From contig NC_014011.1 of assembly GCF_000025885.1 (NCBI RefSeq), positions 1 through 64,000 of the forward strand: 64,000 nucleotides of DNA, written 5' to 3'. This document shows positions 1-8,301 of the stretch, one piece after another; within the stretch, counting starts at the first letter, position 1; each line of letters begins with the position of its first letter. This DNA is from Aminobacterium colombiense DSM 12261 (GTDB lineage Bacteria; Synergistota; Synergistia; Synergistales; Aminobacteriaceae). The position numbers and the translations under genes are program-made. Under the pieces are notes generated by a model. That model was not told the origin of the DNA, did not search any database, and worked only from the letters and a program-made list of their open reading frames with translations.

Positions 1-67
1 TAATTTTATAATCCCGCTATATATGACCCTGAGGGGCTTTATCTTTTTTATGAGAACGTGGATACAC

Positions 68-97
68 TGTGGATATGTGGATAACTTTTGTGGATGA
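68..97. promoter_or_regulatory. DnaA-box cluster upstream of dnaA
   Basis: Three overlapping or adjacent DnaA-box-like 9-mers lie just before dnaA: TGTGGATAT at 68-76, the perfect TGTGGATAA at 76-84 and TGTGGATGA at 89-97. The middle one is the exact complement of TTATCCACA. Such clusters in front of dnaA commonly serve both autoregulation of dnaA and origin function; together with the boxes after dnaA this suggests a bipartite origin. Confidence 0.75.
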
Positions 98-143
98 GCT
101 GTGGTAAGATGAAGTAAATCCATCGGCAGAGGTGAATAAATTG

Positions 144-1469
144 GTGGATAAAGATATTAATGTACTATGGGATGACATCCTAAAGAACATCGAGGAGACG
201 ATGCCAGAGGGAACAGCCGATTTATGGCTTAAGACATGTGTTCCCCTTTCTGTTATGAACGATGTACTTGTTATTGATGTTCCCAATGTTTTTGTAAAAG
301 AACAGATCTCCAAACGGTTCCAAAATGTAATTGAGGATGTTCTTATGGATAAGGGATACGCTCAATCACTGGAGCTTAAAGTTGCCTCCGAGGCAAGAAA
401 GGACGAACAGCAAAGAGCAGAACGAGCCGCCCAGCATACGGGAACTCTTCCCCGAAGCGGCCTTAATCCTAATTATATCTTCAATAGTTTTGTTGTGGGA
501 AAATCAAACCGTCTCGCCCATGCTGCCAGTCTGGCTGTAGCAGAAACGCCGGGAGAAGCCTATAACCCTCTTTTTATATGGGGAGGCGTAGGCCTTGGCA
601 AAACCCACCTGATGCACGCAATAGGGCATTACGTGCTCAATAAAAACAATTCTTTAAAAGTAACCTATGTGAGCTCTGAAAAGTTTATCAACGAATTTAT
701 TCAATCCATAAAAAATAACAGGACCCAGGAATTCAAATCTAAATACAGAAGTGTGGATATCCTTCTCATCGATGACATTCAGTTTCTTGGAAACAAAGGA
801 AGCAGCCAAGAAGAATTCTTCCACACCTTTAACCAGCTTCATGTAAGTAAAAAACAGATCGTCATATGCTCTGACCGCCCTCCTAAGGAGATCCAAAACA
901 TAGAGGATCGTCTTGTAAGCCGTTTTGAATGGGGATTAGTCACTGATATACAGATGCCCGATCTTGAGACCCGTATTGCGATCCTTCAGAAAAAAGCCCA
1001 AATTAGAAATTATGAGGTGCCTGAAGACGTTATCTCTTTTCTTGCCCAGAATGTGCCCAGCAATATAAGAGAACTCGAAGGAGCCCTTAATAGAATCATT
1101 GCCTGTGCCGAACTCAATAGTGAGCCCATTACCGAGGAAAACGCCACTCAATGGCTTAAAGATATTATTCGCCATAATTCAAAAGGGCCTGTAAGTGTCG
1201 ACACTATTCAACAAATTGTAGCGGAAAATTTCAGTTTGACCGTTGAAGACCTTGTAGGGAACAGGCGCACATCAGATATTGCCCTTGCCCGTCAGGTTGC
1301 TATGTATCTATGTCGAAAACTCACTGATATAAGTCTTCAGCAGATAGGCTTTTCTTTTAAGAAGAAAGACCATACTACAGTTCTCCATGCTCAGAGAAAA
1401 ATATCAAAACTTGTAGAAGAACAACCTAGAATGAAGGAAATTGTGGATAACATAGAGGCTAAGCTGTGA
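144..1469 (+). CDS. dnaA: Chromosomal replication initiator protein DnaA
   Basis: DnaA is the AAA+ ATPase that binds DnaA boxes, melts oriC and recruits the replicative helicase. The protein (about 441 aa, normal length) shows an N-terminal domain I, a linker, an AAA+ domain with Walker A GGVGLGKTHL near residue 150 and Walker B LLIDDIQFL, sensor regions, and a C-terminal box-binding domain IV with the signature KKDHTTVLHAQRKI. I chose GTG at 144 because the AGAGGTG at 128-134 sits 9 bases upstream; in-frame GTG at 132 and TTG at 141 are alternatives, 132 lying inside that ribosome site. It is followed by the origin gap and dnaN, the usual bacterial order. DnaA boxes on both sides suggest autoregulation. 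Confidence 0.97.
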   Translation: MDKDINVLWDDILKNIEETMPEGTADLWLKTCVPLSVMNDVLVIDVPNVFVKEQISKRFQNVIEDVLMDKGYAQSLELKVASEARKDEQQRAERAAQHTGTLPRSGLNPNYIFNSFVVGKSNRLAHAASLAVAETPGEAYNPLFIWGGVGLGKTHLMHAIGHYVLNKNNSLKVTYVSSEKFINEFIQSIKNNRTQEFKSKYRSVDILLIDDIQFLGNKGSSQEEFFHTFNQLHVSKKQIVICSDRPPKEIQNIEDRLVSRFEWGLVTDIQMPDLETRIAILQKKAQIRNYEVPEDVISFLAQNVPSNIRELEGALNRIIACAELNSEPITEENATQWLKDIIRHNSKGPVSVDTIQQIVAENFSLTVEDLVGNRRTSDIALARQVAMYLCRKLTDISLQQIGFSFKKKDHTTVLHAQRKISKLVEEQPRMKEIVDNIEAKL

Positions 1470-1696
1470 AAATAGCGTTGGACAGGATGTGAATAGTGGA
1501 ATAATGTAAGTTTTTCACAATTTCACTGTGGACAATGTGTATAACTTAGGAATTATTTGTGAGTGCCTATCCACAGAGAAAAGTCACTTTTCATAACGGC
1601 CCACGACGATTTCCACATTATCCACAGACCTTATTACTATTATTATTACTTAGATACTAAAATAATAAAGACAATAACAAGGGGAGGGAATAGATT
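1470..1696. other. oriC: Replication origin oriC unwinding region (DnaA boxes, DnaA-trios, AT-rich tract)
   Basis: The dnaA-dnaN gap holds box-like sites TGTGTATAA (1536-1544) and CTATCCACA (1567-1575) and a perfect TTATCCACA at 1618-1626. The last is followed by GACC (1627-1630) and then seven consecutive triplets of the form [C/T]T[A/T] (TTA TTA CTA TTA TTA TTA CTT, 1631-1651), which on the complementary strand are DnaA-trios, and then an AT-rich tract to about 1680. This order of box, short GC step, trios and AT-rich DNA is the same as the basal unwinding system described for Bacillus subtilis oriC, where it also lies before dnaN. The ribosome site of dnaN (GGGGAGGG near 1681) closes the region. 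Confidence 0.88.
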
Positions 1697-2848
1697 ATGA
1701 GACTCCAGGTGAGCAAACCGGATTTTATGAAAATCTGGCAAACGACAGAACGAGTTACGAGTACTAAAAGCACAATTACTTCTCTCGCCGGTATACTATG
1801 CCGAACCGATGATGCTTCTTTAACCCTTGAAGCGACAGATCTCAAAACATCTATAAAATGTATTGCTTCTGGAGTACAGATTGAAGAAGGCGGAGAAGCT
1901 ATCCTTCCAGTTAAAGTTGTTGGAGAACTTTTTAAAAAAGCTCCCACTGATACATTTACAGTTTCAGTCAAGGAAGGAAAAGGGATTATTTTCGCAGGAA
2001 GAAATACCTATCGTTTTTCTACATATCCCGTTGAGGAATTTCCTCATCTGCCATCTTCTGAAAATGCAAAATTCTTCTGTACCGTCAAAGCTGAAACGCT
2101 AGCCCAAATACTTAGTGAAGGAACAGTGGCAAGTACTTTAGGAGAAGAGTTTCCTAAATATTTAGGAGCAGCACTTTTTGAATTGAAAGGGAATGACATT
2201 CGTATTGTTTCCACTGATGGACGGCGTCTCTCCCTATCGAAAGTCCTTCTCGATGAGTATGGAGATACTGAGAAGATTCTTCTTCCTTTAGCAGGATTAA
2301 AAGAGCTGCTTCGCCAACTCTCTTCCCTTGAAGGAGATAAACCTGTTCAGATACTTCATGATGATGCACTTGCCTATTTTCAAATGGGTGATATTGAATT
2401 TTCTATTCGGAAAATAGAATCTTCCTTCCCAAATTATGAAAAAATATTGAACCCTCAGAGCACTACTACCCTGACCATTGAACGAAGTGCGTTAACAGAA
2501 GCGCTTGAAAGGGTAGATGTTGTGGTAAGGGATCATACCCGGATGGTTATCTTTAAACTATCTCCCAATGGAGATCTTCGTATGATGGGACGTGCTCCTG
2601 AGATAGGTGAAGCAGAAGAAATCCTTGACGCTCAAATTGACGGAGAACCCCTTCTCATAGCTTTTAATGTAGCGTATCTATTAGATGGATTGAAGGCCCT
2701 TCATGGTGAAAGTGTATTTATAACCTTTAATGGCCCAGAGGGACAGATGAGCATGCTCCGTCCTGGCAGGGACGATTTTCTCTATATGCTGATGCCCATT
2801 AAATTGAGTGAATCTGATTTTATACATGAAAGGGACGAAGAGGAATAG
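1697..2848 (+). CDS. dnaN: DNA polymerase III beta subunit (sliding clamp)
   Basis: The protein forms the ring-shaped processivity clamp for the replicative polymerase and a platform for repair and helicase-loading partners. At 383 aa it is close to the family norm and contains the three repeated clamp domains; the C-terminal domain ends with FLYMLMPIKL, matching the conserved M-P-[MIV]-[RK] tail that forms the client-binding pocket. The ATG at 1697 follows the purine-rich GGGGAGGG by 8-9 bases. It lies between oriC and recF, and its stop at 2846-2848 is only a few bases from where recF homology begins, so the two genes are probably translated in a coupled way. Confidence 0.97.
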   Translation: MRLQVSKPDFMKIWQTTERVTSTKSTITSLAGILCRTDDASLTLEATDLKTSIKCIASGVQIEEGGEAILPVKVVGELFKKAPTDTFTVSVKEGKGIIFAGRNTYRFSTYPVEEFPHLPSSENAKFFCTVKAETLAQILSEGTVASTLGEEFPKYLGAALFELKGNDIRIVSTDGRRLSLSKVLLDEYGDTEKILLPLAGLKELLRQLSSLEGDKPVQILHDDALAYFQMGDIEFSIRKIESSFPNYEKILNPQSTTTLTIERSALTEALERVDVVVRDHTRMVIFKLSPNGDLRMMGRAPEIGEAEEILDAQIDGEPLLIAFNVAYLLDGLKALHGESVFITFNGPEGQMSMLRPGRDDFLYMLMPIKLSESDFIHERDEEE

Positions 2849-2886
2849 CTCATTGCAAGCTTACGTCTTGGCACAACTTTAAGAAT

Positions 2887-3906
2887 TTGACGCCCCGCCG
2901 TCTTGAATGGGCTGCGGGGCTCAATTTGCTTGTTGGAAACAATGGTTCTGGAAAGACTAATGCTTTGGAAGCCATTCATATTCTTTCTGGATGGGGACCT
3001 TTCAGATCTTCTCGTAAATCGTTTCTCGTTAATTGGGATACAGAAGAAAAACAGGCTTATTTACGAGGGTATTTTAGCGGTGAGACAAATCTGGATATTG
3101 TTGCGACTGTAGGCGAGAAAAACATTATCCAGTGTGACGGAAAACGAATAACCCATGGAAATGTACGTTCACTCATCCCAGCCTTAGCTTTTCTGCCTGG
3201 AGATCTCGCTATTGTTGACGGAGCTCCGTCTGTGCGCCGTCAGTTTCTTGATCGCCTTTGCGCTCTTCTTTTTCCCCTCTATGTGAGAAAAATGAGCGAT
3301 TGCCGCAGAGCATTGCGCCATCGTGTGATTCTGCTTCGAGAAAGAAAAGATCCTTCCCTTACATCAAAAGTCCTCGCTCCTCTTGTTTCATGGATTTGGT
3401 CGACCCGAGCCGCAGCCGTCGATCTGCTAAAAATAGGCATTCAGGAATTTCGCATTCTTCTGCCTTCTGATATAGTGCTTACATTTGAAAGAGGAGGCGC
3501 TTTAGACTTGCAGGATCCCATGCAGGACTATTGGGAATCTGTAAGAAAATGGAGAGAAAAAGAACATATAACAGGAGTTCCGCAAGTTGGGCCTCAAAGG
3601 GACGATATGATAATAACAACAAAGGGACAGTCTGTATCGATAGTGATGAGCCGTGGGCAAAGAAGAAGGACAGCAGTGGCCCTCATGTTGGCAGCAGGCT
3701 GGGCTGTAGAAAGAAAGCTGCGTCGTAAACCTCTTTTGATTCTTGATGAAATAGCGGCAGAGCTTGATGACAGAGGAAGAAATATTCTCATTGATGCCCT
3801 AGTAGAGTCTTCATGGCAGGTTTTTGCCGCTACAGCTGAAAGTTCAATGAATGGTTGGCCAGGAACAGTCTGGCAAGTACGTCAGGGAAATATTACACCG
3901 AGATAA
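2887..3906 (+). CDS. recF: DNA replication/repair protein RecF, start region disturbed
   Basis: RecF is an SMC-like ABC ATPase that loads RecA at gaps together with RecO and RecR. Visible motifs are Walker A GNNGSGKT, an ABC signature region (VMSRGQRRRTAVAL) and Walker B LLILDEIAAELD. The first canonical in-frame start is TTG 2887, but conserved N-terminal sequence continues upstream in the same frame: the codons at 2857-2886 read KLTSWHNFKN, the typical first beta strand of RecF. No ATG, GTG, TTG or CTG exists in that frame back to the stop at 2827. A TTG at 2853, 8 bases after GAAGAGG (2838-2844), is off by one base. Either a one-base insertion, a lost short repeat, a rare start such as ATA 2845, or a real N-terminal defect explains this. 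Length from 2887 is 339 aa. Confidence 0.9.
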   Translation: MTPRRLEWAAGLNLLVGNNGSGKTNALEAIHILSGWGPFRSSRKSFLVNWDTEEKQAYLRGYFSGETNLDIVATVGEKNIIQCDGKRITHGNVRSLIPALAFLPGDLAIVDGAPSVRRQFLDRLCALLFPLYVRKMSDCRRALRHRVILLRERKDPSLTSKVLAPLVSWIWSTRAAAVDLLKIGIQEFRILLPSDIVLTFERGGALDLQDPMQDYWESVRKWREKEHITGVPQVGPQRDDMIITTKGQSVSIVMSRGQRRRTAVALMLAAGWAVERKLRRKPLLILDEIAAELDDRGRNILIDALVESSWQVFAATAESSMNGWPGTVWQVRQGNITPR

Positions 3907-3944
3907 TTTTGAGAGATCAAGATAGAAAAGGTGAGACGAGTCAA

Positions 3945-5843
3945 ATGGAGCAAAAAAAGTATGATGTAATTGTTGTTGGCGGCGGCCATGCAGGATGCGA
4001 AGCATCTTTAGCCGCAGCACGCATGGGAGCGAGAACGCTCATGCTGAACCTTTATCTTGATAATACGGCGCTTATGCCTTGTAATCCATCTATCGGAGGG
4101 CCCGCGAAAGGCCATCTTGTAAGAGAAGGAAATGCCTTGGGAGGAGAACAGGCCCGGGCAGCTGATTATTCTACAATGCTCGTACGGTGGCTTAATACAT
4201 CAAAAGGGCCGGCAGTCCAAGCGTTACGGGCCCAGTGTGACCTTCGCGATTATCATGATCATTTTATATGGACCATAGAGACAACCCCCAACTTGGAAGT
4301 ACATCAGGATATCGTGACAGATCTGTGGATCGAGAATGGTTCCATTCGCGGCGTTAAGACGAAATACGGTTTCACCTATGAAGCAGGCGCAGTTATTTTA
4401 ACGACAGGTACTTATTTACGAGGCCAGGTTCACATTGGTCTTTTAAACTACTCATCAGGTCCCATGGGACAAGTGCCATCTACCGAATTGAGTCGTTCTC
4501 TTCTTGAGAGTGGTATTGAAATGGGGCGCATGAGAACAGATACGACCCCCCGACTTCATATAGACACTATTGATACATCATCTCTCATTGAACAGAAAAG
4601 TGCTGAAGAACCCCTTTGCTTCGACCTCTGGGGAGAGAAAAAGACATACACCGGATATTCCTGTTACCTGACTCGGACGAACAGTTATCTTCATAATATT
4701 ATCCGCGAAAACCTTGAGCGATCTCCTCTTTGGACAGGGCGCATGAGTGGTCTTGGCCCTCGATATTGCCCTTCCATTGAAGACAAAATTATCCGTTTCC
4801 CAGATAAGGACAGTCACCTTATCTTCTTAGAGCCTGTATCACGAAAAAATAAGGAAGTCTACGTACAAAATTTTTCAACAAGCTTGCCCTACGATATTCA
4901 GGTTGAGATTGTTCATGCTCTTCCTGGCTGTGAAAAAGCCCAAATTACACGGGCTGGCTACGCAATTGAGTATGACTATGTTATACCAACCCAGCTTGCT
5001 CCTTCCCTTGAAACAAAAAATATACGGGGACTCTTCTGCGCGGGACAAATCAATGGAACATCAGGATATGAAGAGGCGGCAGCACAAGGGCTAATCGCTG
5101 GTATGAATGCGGTACTCTATACGAGAAAAGAAGCTCCTGTTGTACTTAAGAGGTCAGATGCCTATATCGGCGTACTCATTGATGATCTGGTGACAAAAGG
5201 CACAAACGAGCCCTATCGCATGCTTACAAGCCGCTGTGAATATCGCTTGCTTCTCCGTTTCGACAATGCTGATCGTCGTCTCGCCCCTATAGGAAGACGA
5301 ATGGGCCTTATCGATGATGTCAAGTGGCAGATATTGCGGGAGAAATGGGCGGCTGTGGATCATGAAAAAGAGCGACTTTCAAACCTGAGGATAAACCCAT
5401 CTGAAGAAGTAAATGATTGGTTAGTCCGCGCAGGCTCTTCTCCCCTTGAAGAAAGTGTCAGGGCGATAGATCTTTTATGCAGGCCAGAAGTGACCTATGG
5501 CGCCATGAGACCTTTTTTGCCTTCAATAGAGCGGCCATTAACGGATGAAGAAGCCCAAAGCCTTGCTATTGAAGTAAAGTATGCTGGATATATTGAGCGC
5601 CAGCAGCGTCAGGTTATCCGGCTTAGTAAAGGTGAAAAGGTCTATATTCCTGAAGATTTCAGTTATGATGAAGTTCCCGGTCTACTTTCGGAAAGCCGAC
5701 AGAAGCTCGAAAAGATCAGGCCTCAAAATCTTGCTCAGGCAAGCCGAATATCAGGGGTGACACCGGCAGATATACAGCTTCTGTCTGTTTATCTTGAAAC
5801 CAGAAGGAGGCGGAAGGAGCGTGGCATTACGCCATCGTCATGA
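3945..5843 (+). CDS. mnmG: tRNA uridine 5-carboxymethylaminomethyl modification enzyme MnmG (GidA)
   Basis: MnmG is the FAD-dependent subunit that, with the GTPase MnmE, modifies the wobble uridine of several tRNAs. The 632-aa protein begins with the FAD-binding motif VVGGGHAGCEA and contains the family signatures MPCNPSIGGPAKGHLVREG and a C-terminal MnmE-interaction region. The frame is open upstream to 3855, inside recF, but ATG 3945 is the start: AAAAGGTGAG lies about 9 bases before it and the homology begins there. It sits in the origin-proximal cluster, as in many bacteria where gidA is near oriC. mnmE is not in this window. Confidence 0.96.
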   Translation: MEQKKYDVIVVGGGHAGCEASLAAARMGARTLMLNLYLDNTALMPCNPSIGGPAKGHLVREGNALGGEQARAADYSTMLVRWLNTSKGPAVQALRAQCDLRDYHDHFIWTIETTPNLEVHQDIVTDLWIENGSIRGVKTKYGFTYEAGAVILTTGTYLRGQVHIGLLNYSSGPMGQVPSTELSRSLLESGIEMGRMRTDTTPRLHIDTIDTSSLIEQKSAEEPLCFDLWGEKKTYTGYSCYLTRTNSYLHNIIRENLERSPLWTGRMSGLGPRYCPSIEDKIIRFPDKDSHLIFLEPVSRKNKEVYVQNFSTSLPYDIQVEIVHALPGCEKAQITRAGYAIEYDYVIPTQLAPSLETKNIRGLFCAGQINGTSGYEEAAAQGLIAGMNAVLYTRKEAPVVLKRSDAYIGVLIDDLVTKGTNEPYRMLTSRCEYRLLLRFDNADRRLAPIGRRMGLIDDVKWQILREKWAAVDHEKERLSNLRINPSEEVNDWLVRAGSSPLEESVRAIDLLCRPEVTYGAMRPFLPSIERPLTDEEAQSLAIEVKYAGYIERQQRQVIRLSKGEKVYIPEDFSYDEVPGLLSESRQKLEKIRPQNLAQASRISGVTPADIQLLSVYLETRRRRKERGITPSS

Positions 5844-6294
5844 GGCAAGTTCTGTTGAAACTTTACTCGAGAGCATCTTTTCATCGAATGGGAAAAAGCA
5901 TATTCTTCTCTCTCATGTGGCCCAGCACTGGCAAAAGATAGTAGGCAACGTTCTCTCGAAACGAAGTCAGCCTTTTGCCATTGAAGGTACTTTGCTTTGT
6001 ATTCGAGCCGAAAGCCCTGCAGCGGCTCAGCGTCTTTCTATGATGGGAGCTACAATTGCTCAAAAAGTCAGTAAAGAGTGGGATTTGCCTGTTTCCGGCG
6101 TTAAGGTCGTTATTGGGAAGATTTTTCCTCGTAGGATTCCAAAAATAATAGGAAAAAAACAGGTCCTTATAACACCTAGAGCAGATGATATTTCTAAGAA
6201 TCTGGAACGTTTAAGGGATCGTATTGATGACCCTGATATAGCTATCTCTCTTGCAACGTTGATGGCAACGTGGAATCGCAGATTTGGCAAATAA
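5821..6294 (+). CDS. DUF721 protein, probable helicase loader DciA
   Basis: This 157-aa protein has the DUF721 core: LLSHVAQHWQKIVGNVL, then SKRSQPFAIEGTLLCIRAES and a following amphipathic stretch, corresponding to a KH-like fold. DUF721 includes DciA, the ancestral loader of the replicative helicase DnaB found where DnaC/DnaI are absent. GTG 5821 is preferred because AGAAGGAGG (5802-5810) lies 10 bases upstream; an upstream in-frame TTG at 5794 precedes this site. It overlaps the end of mnmG (5843) by 23 bases, so it is cotranslated. Its position at the end of the dnaA-dnaN-recF block supports a replication role; that role is inference from family and context. Confidence 0.75.
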   Translation: MALRHRHEASSVETLLESIFSSNGKKHILLSHVAQHWQKIVGNVLSKRSQPFAIEGTLLCIRAESPAAAQRLSMMGATIAQKVSKEWDLPVSGVKVVIGKIFPRRIPKIIGKKQVLITPRADDISKNLERLRDRIDDPDIAISLATLMATWNRRFGK

Positions 6295-6321
6295 AACGTT
6301 CTGGGAAAATTATCCAGGGCC

Positions 6322-6426
6322 TTATCTATTCTGTAACTTAATTAGCGTGTGTTGTGTGCCAGTGATTTCAGCAACTACACCCACCTGCTCATGTTTAGCA
6401 ACTAATTTTGAGATTTGATTGAACAT
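6322..6426 (-). CDS. Candidate small protein, 34 aa, unknown
   Basis: On the minus strand an ATG at 6426 is preceded by a perfect AGGAGG (6440-6435) at 8 bases and opens a frame of 34 codons ending in TAA at 6322. The product starts MFNQISKLVAKHEQ and continues with a Val/Ile/Thr-rich segment ending LIKLQNR. It has no membrane segment and no cysteine. I do not recognise it. The strong ribosome site and the repeats just upstream argue for a real gene; the short length and lack of recognisable homology leave doubt. Confidence 0.45.
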   Translation of the reverse strand: MFNQISKLVAKHEQVGVVAEITGTQHTLIKLQNR

Positions 6427-6438
6427 TATATATTCCTC

Positions 6439-6497
6439 CTGTTAAATTTATTTAAAATCGGAAATATCTCCTGTTAAGAGGAGAATACTGTTAACAG
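6439..6497. repeat. Three CTGTTAA repeats and a small hairpin in the 6295-6594 gap
   Basis: CTGTTAA occurs at 6439-6445, 6471-6477 and 6488-6494; the last is part of the palindrome CTGTTAACAG (6488-6497), and the middle one lies inside a 6-bp hairpin (TCTCCT 6467-6472 with AGGAGA 6479-6484). The cluster lies between the small minus-strand ORF and the gene at 6595 and could be an operator shared by both. An A/T-rich stretch with TATAAT at 6527-6532 follows, but I see no convincing -35 at the right distance. Confidence 0.4.
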
Positions 6498-6594
6498 AAT
6501 ATAAGAAATTCACAGTATTATAGATATATAATACAATTTAAACAAGGATTATGTATCATTAAACAAAAGAAATTGTAAATAGGGTGGTGAAACT

Positions 6595-7347
6595 ATGAAA
6601 AAATACAAATTCTTTTGGATGATAAGCCTAAGCTCCTTGTTTTTTATTCTTTTGTGCAGTGGAGTATGGGCCAATAGTTGGGATGATCTAGTACGTTTCT
6701 ACGATCTCGATAAAAGAATGACATATGAAGCCCGCATTCTTCGGCAAAAGCTGCTTCAGGAAGCTTATAATATTTCTTCAGAAGAACTTTGGCGTTCCTT
6801 GCGGCAAGACCTTACACCGAGGCAGAAAGCCGCAAATAGTCTCTTGCTTATCGAAAGGCTATGTTCTGGAAATCTACAGAATTGGGAAGAAGTGAAAGGG
6901 TTTTGGTATCCAGGGCTCATGCCTAAGCCTCTGGCATTGATAGAAGGATTTTATTTTTCGCTTTGGTCGCTGTCAGAGCTGCCTGACGAGGCCTCGCCGT
7001 GGCTTGCCTTTACTCTTATTAAAGACCTGCGCTCTTCTTCAAGGGGGAAGCTCTATTTTCTTGAAATGGCTCCCCATGAGTACGGCGTGATACTCAAACA
7101 GCTTAAAGCTCGTGGTGTTCCATTGCCTGATAACTGGTTTGATTTTGAGGAGAGAGGCTCATTACCACTCATTCGCTCTTTTAGGGGACGGATTGGCTAC
7201 GATAGCGTTCTTTTTAAAAATATGGTTTTTCTTAACAATGCTGGTCAGCCTGCCTCAAATGGTTATTATGCGTGGGACCGTGATAGGGGATATGTTTATC
7301 AGGTGTCAACCAGCAATCGGAGACGTATTTTTATTATCTGGGATTAG
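6595..7347 (+). CDS. Secreted protein of unknown function
   Basis: I do not recognise this 250-aa protein. It starts with a clear signal peptide: MKKYK, a hydrophobic run of about 18 residues, and a probable cleavage site after VWA near residue 27. The mature part is rich in aromatic residues (about a dozen Trp), with an Arg-rich helical segment around residues 45-80 and a C-terminal beta-like part containing NGYYAWDRDRGYVYQV. No catalytic motif or cysteine pair stands out. ATG 6595 follows AGGGTGGTG at about 4-9 bases. The gene stands between the 300-base gap after the replication block and a membrane-protein gene 42 bases downstream, with which it may be transcribed. Confidence 0.7.
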   Translation: MKKYKFFWMISLSSLFFILLCSGVWANSWDDLVRFYDLDKRMTYEARILRQKLLQEAYNISSEELWRSLRQDLTPRQKAANSLLLIERLCSGNLQNWEEVKGFWYPGLMPKPLALIEGFYFSLWSLSELPDEASPWLAFTLIKDLRSSSRGKLYFLEMAPHEYGVILKQLKARGVPLPDNWFDFEERGSLPLIRSFRGRIGYDSVLFKNMVFLNNAGQPASNGYYAWDRDRGYVYQVSTSNRRRIFIIWD

Positions 7348-7389
7348 TGATCCTTAAATACACTACACCAGGGGGCTGATCTTCTCAAC

Positions 7390-8268
7390 ATGCTTACTTT
7401 TTTGCCGTCGAAACTGAAGCAGTTTCTTCAACGCGAGTGGCTAACAACAATCTATACTACTACCGGCACTATAATAATAAGCTTTGCACTTGTCGCTTTG
7501 ATCATGCCATATAGATTTGCCAGTGCTGGGCTGACAGGTATTGCCCTTATAAGTCATTATGCCTTGAATATTTCTCCGGCGTGGATCATTGCCATAGGGA
7601 ATACTGTTTTATTGCTTTGGGGCTGGAAAGTTCTGTCCCCCCGTTTTGTAATTTGGACTTTCTATGTGTCGATCTTAATGACCGTTTCTGTTATGTTTTT
7701 TGAACTTTTTACATATCCATTAATTCAAAATGTTTTTCTCGCGGCTATCCTCGGCGGAGTTTTAGGAGGCCTTGGAATGGGGCTCATTTTTCTGGGCGGA
7801 GGCTCCAGCGGGGGAACAGATATTATTGTTATGGCGGCGAGAAAAAAATATGGTATTGATGTAGGCATGTACTCTTTTTATATAAATATGGGGATTCTTC
7901 TTGCCTCGTGGTTTGTAGTGGATCTGGAGCAGCTTCTCATGGGTGGGGTTCTTCTCTATATTGAAAGCCTCACCATTGATAACGTGCTAAAATCATTTGA
8001 TCGCAGAAAACAGCTGATGATCATTACTCAAAAGCCGGGAGAAGTAAAGCGTTTCATTATTGAAGAGCTCGATAGAAGTGCCACAATTATCGATGCTCGA
8101 GGTGCCTATTCAGGAGAACCTAAGAATATGATAATGGTGGTGCTTACCAGAAGACAGGCCATGGAACTTAAACGACACGTTGTTTCAATTGATCCCATGA
8201 CTTTTATTATTCTCTCGGATGTGGCTGAAGTGGTTGGAGATGGATTCAAACATTGGAAAAACATTTAA
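7390..8268 (+). CDS. YitT family membrane protein with DUF2179 domain
   Basis: The 292-aa protein has five to six membrane segments in its first two thirds, with the family's Gly-rich GLGMGLIFLGGGSSGGTD motif near residues 130-145, and a soluble C-terminal DUF2179 domain (residues about 205-285) containing RSATIIDARGAYSGEP. YitT/YczE-type proteins are common in Firmicutes and relatives; their biochemical role is not established, so I give only the family. ATG 7390 begins the conserved membrane region. It lies 33 bases before panC and after the secreted protein, without a visible terminator between them. Confidence 0.85.
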   Translation: MLTFLPSKLKQFLQREWLTTIYTTTGTIIISFALVALIMPYRFASAGLTGIALISHYALNISPAWIIAIGNTVLLLWGWKVLSPRFVIWTFYVSILMTVSVMFFELFTYPLIQNVFLAAILGGVLGGLGMGLIFLGGGSSGGTDIIVMAARKKYGIDVGMYSFYINMGILLASWFVVDLEQLLMGGVLLYIESLTIDNVLKSFDRRKQLMIITQKPGEVKRFIIEELDRSATIIDARGAYSGEPKNMIMVVLTRRQAMELKRHVVSIDPMTFIILSDVAEVVGDGFKHWKNI

Positions 8269-8301
8269 TAGGGCACAGAAAGGGAGGGCGAGACGAAACA
8301 A

